Part shown: piece by piece, positions 63,781 through 64,000 of the stretch
Numbering within the stretch: the stretch's first letter is position 1
Layout of the letters: each line of letters starts with the position of its first letter
From: Pseudomonas sp. UFMG81
GTDB lineage: Bacteria; Pseudomonadota; Gammaproteobacteria; Pseudomonadales; Pseudomonadaceae
Direction of reading: 5' to 3'
Assembly (NCBI RefSeq): GCF_015354575.1
Contig: NZ_JACAFQ010000003.1
Span: 206,776 to 270,775, forward strand
DNA length: 64,000 nucleotides
Program-made: the position numbers and the translations under genes
The notes under the pieces: model-generated
What the model was told of the DNA's origin: nothing
The model's database searches: none
Seen by the model: only the letters and a program-made list of their open reading frames with translations

Positions 63781-64000
63781 GCGCGGCGCATCGCTGGCAA
63801 GCCAGCTCCCACAGTTTGTTTCGGGCCAATGAGGCCTGTGAAAGTACCGGTGTCCGCCTTGGTGCATGTCTTGAGTCATGTGGGGCGGCGGTAGCGTTCA
63901 CGCAGAAACGGCGTCGTACAAACAGGGCGGACAGTGAAAATGAACCAGGAGTAACTGGCCCGAAACAGATGTGGGAGCTGGCTTGCCAGCGATGCGCCGC
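63781..64000. repeat. Long compound inverted repeat with REP ends (cut by the window edge)
   Basis: Left arm gcggcgcatcgctggcaagc...cccacag (about 63784-63813) and right arm tgtgggagctggcttgccag...gcgccgc (63970-64000) are exact REP complements. Inside them TGTTTCGGGCCA (about 63817) faces TGGCCCGAAACA (about 63957), and TGTCCGCC (about 63852) faces GGCGGACA. Three nested pairs suggest a mobile or structured unit larger than a plain REP pair. The gap 63560-63780 before it holds the toxin promoter region and no other visible gene. Confidence 0.65.

Noticed and set aside
63560..63901. N-terminal extension of the toxin frame
   Set aside because: The added residues include translated REP sequence and resemble no RelE member; the ATG at 63559 begins the conserved part.

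Overview
The window is a chromosomal segment of a fluorescent Pseudomonas, almost certainly the P. putida group. Three things point there: GC-rich genes, many P. putida-type REP palindromes, and a gene order that follows the P. putida core (msrA, c-di-GMP protein, aceFE, glnE, waaFCGP, bioBFHCD, pqqFABCDE, davBA). I assign this from recalled synteny and protein similarity, not from a search.

Layout. 1-3.9 kb: a GST fragment, msrA and a large GGDEF/EAL protein, all on the minus strand. 4.3-7.2 kb: two plus-strand genes for Ig-like/Lcl_C-like proteins with visibly lower GC, inserted between core genes; this is the clearest accessory island. 7.3-11.6 kb: aceF and aceE, with two FadR/GntR-type palindromes upstream. 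12-22 kb: glnE, then the LPS core operon waaF-waaC-waaG-waaP followed by three more kinase-fold genes. 22.2-27.8 kb: an iron-uptake module (small membrane protein, PepSY protein, TonB receptor with STN domain, FecR anti-sigma, FecI sigma). 28-31.3 kb: exonuclease, CBS/nucleotidyltransferase protein and a stand-alone receiver. 31.4-38.5 kb: glcB, gcvR, rarD, srkA, modE and comF. 38.6-43 kb: bioBFHCD behind a BirA-type operator.

43-49.1 kb: two large acyl-CoA dehydrogenases separated by a diguanylate cyclase, the first behind a PsrA-type box. 49.1-49.3 kb: the regulatory RNA RsmY with a perfect GacA upstream sequence. 49.3-52.1 kb: a LysR regulator, a class III aminotransferase and a Pmp3-like peptide. 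52.4-60 kb: the PQQ locus (pqqF, pqqA, then pqqB-C-D-E and an S9 peptidase). 60.2-62.8 kb: davB-davA for lysine catabolism. 62.9-63.6 kb: a HigBA-like toxin-antitoxin pair.

Most intergenic gaps hold inverted pairs of REP sequences. The most unusual features are the Ig/Lcl_C pair, in which the small gene repeats the C-terminal module of the large one; a cluster of DnaA boxes between the convergent genes gcvR and rarD; a 5'-end hairpin before waaF; a nested four-unit REP block; and a long compound inverted repeat at the right edge. No tRNA, rRNA, CRISPR array or transposase gene was seen.
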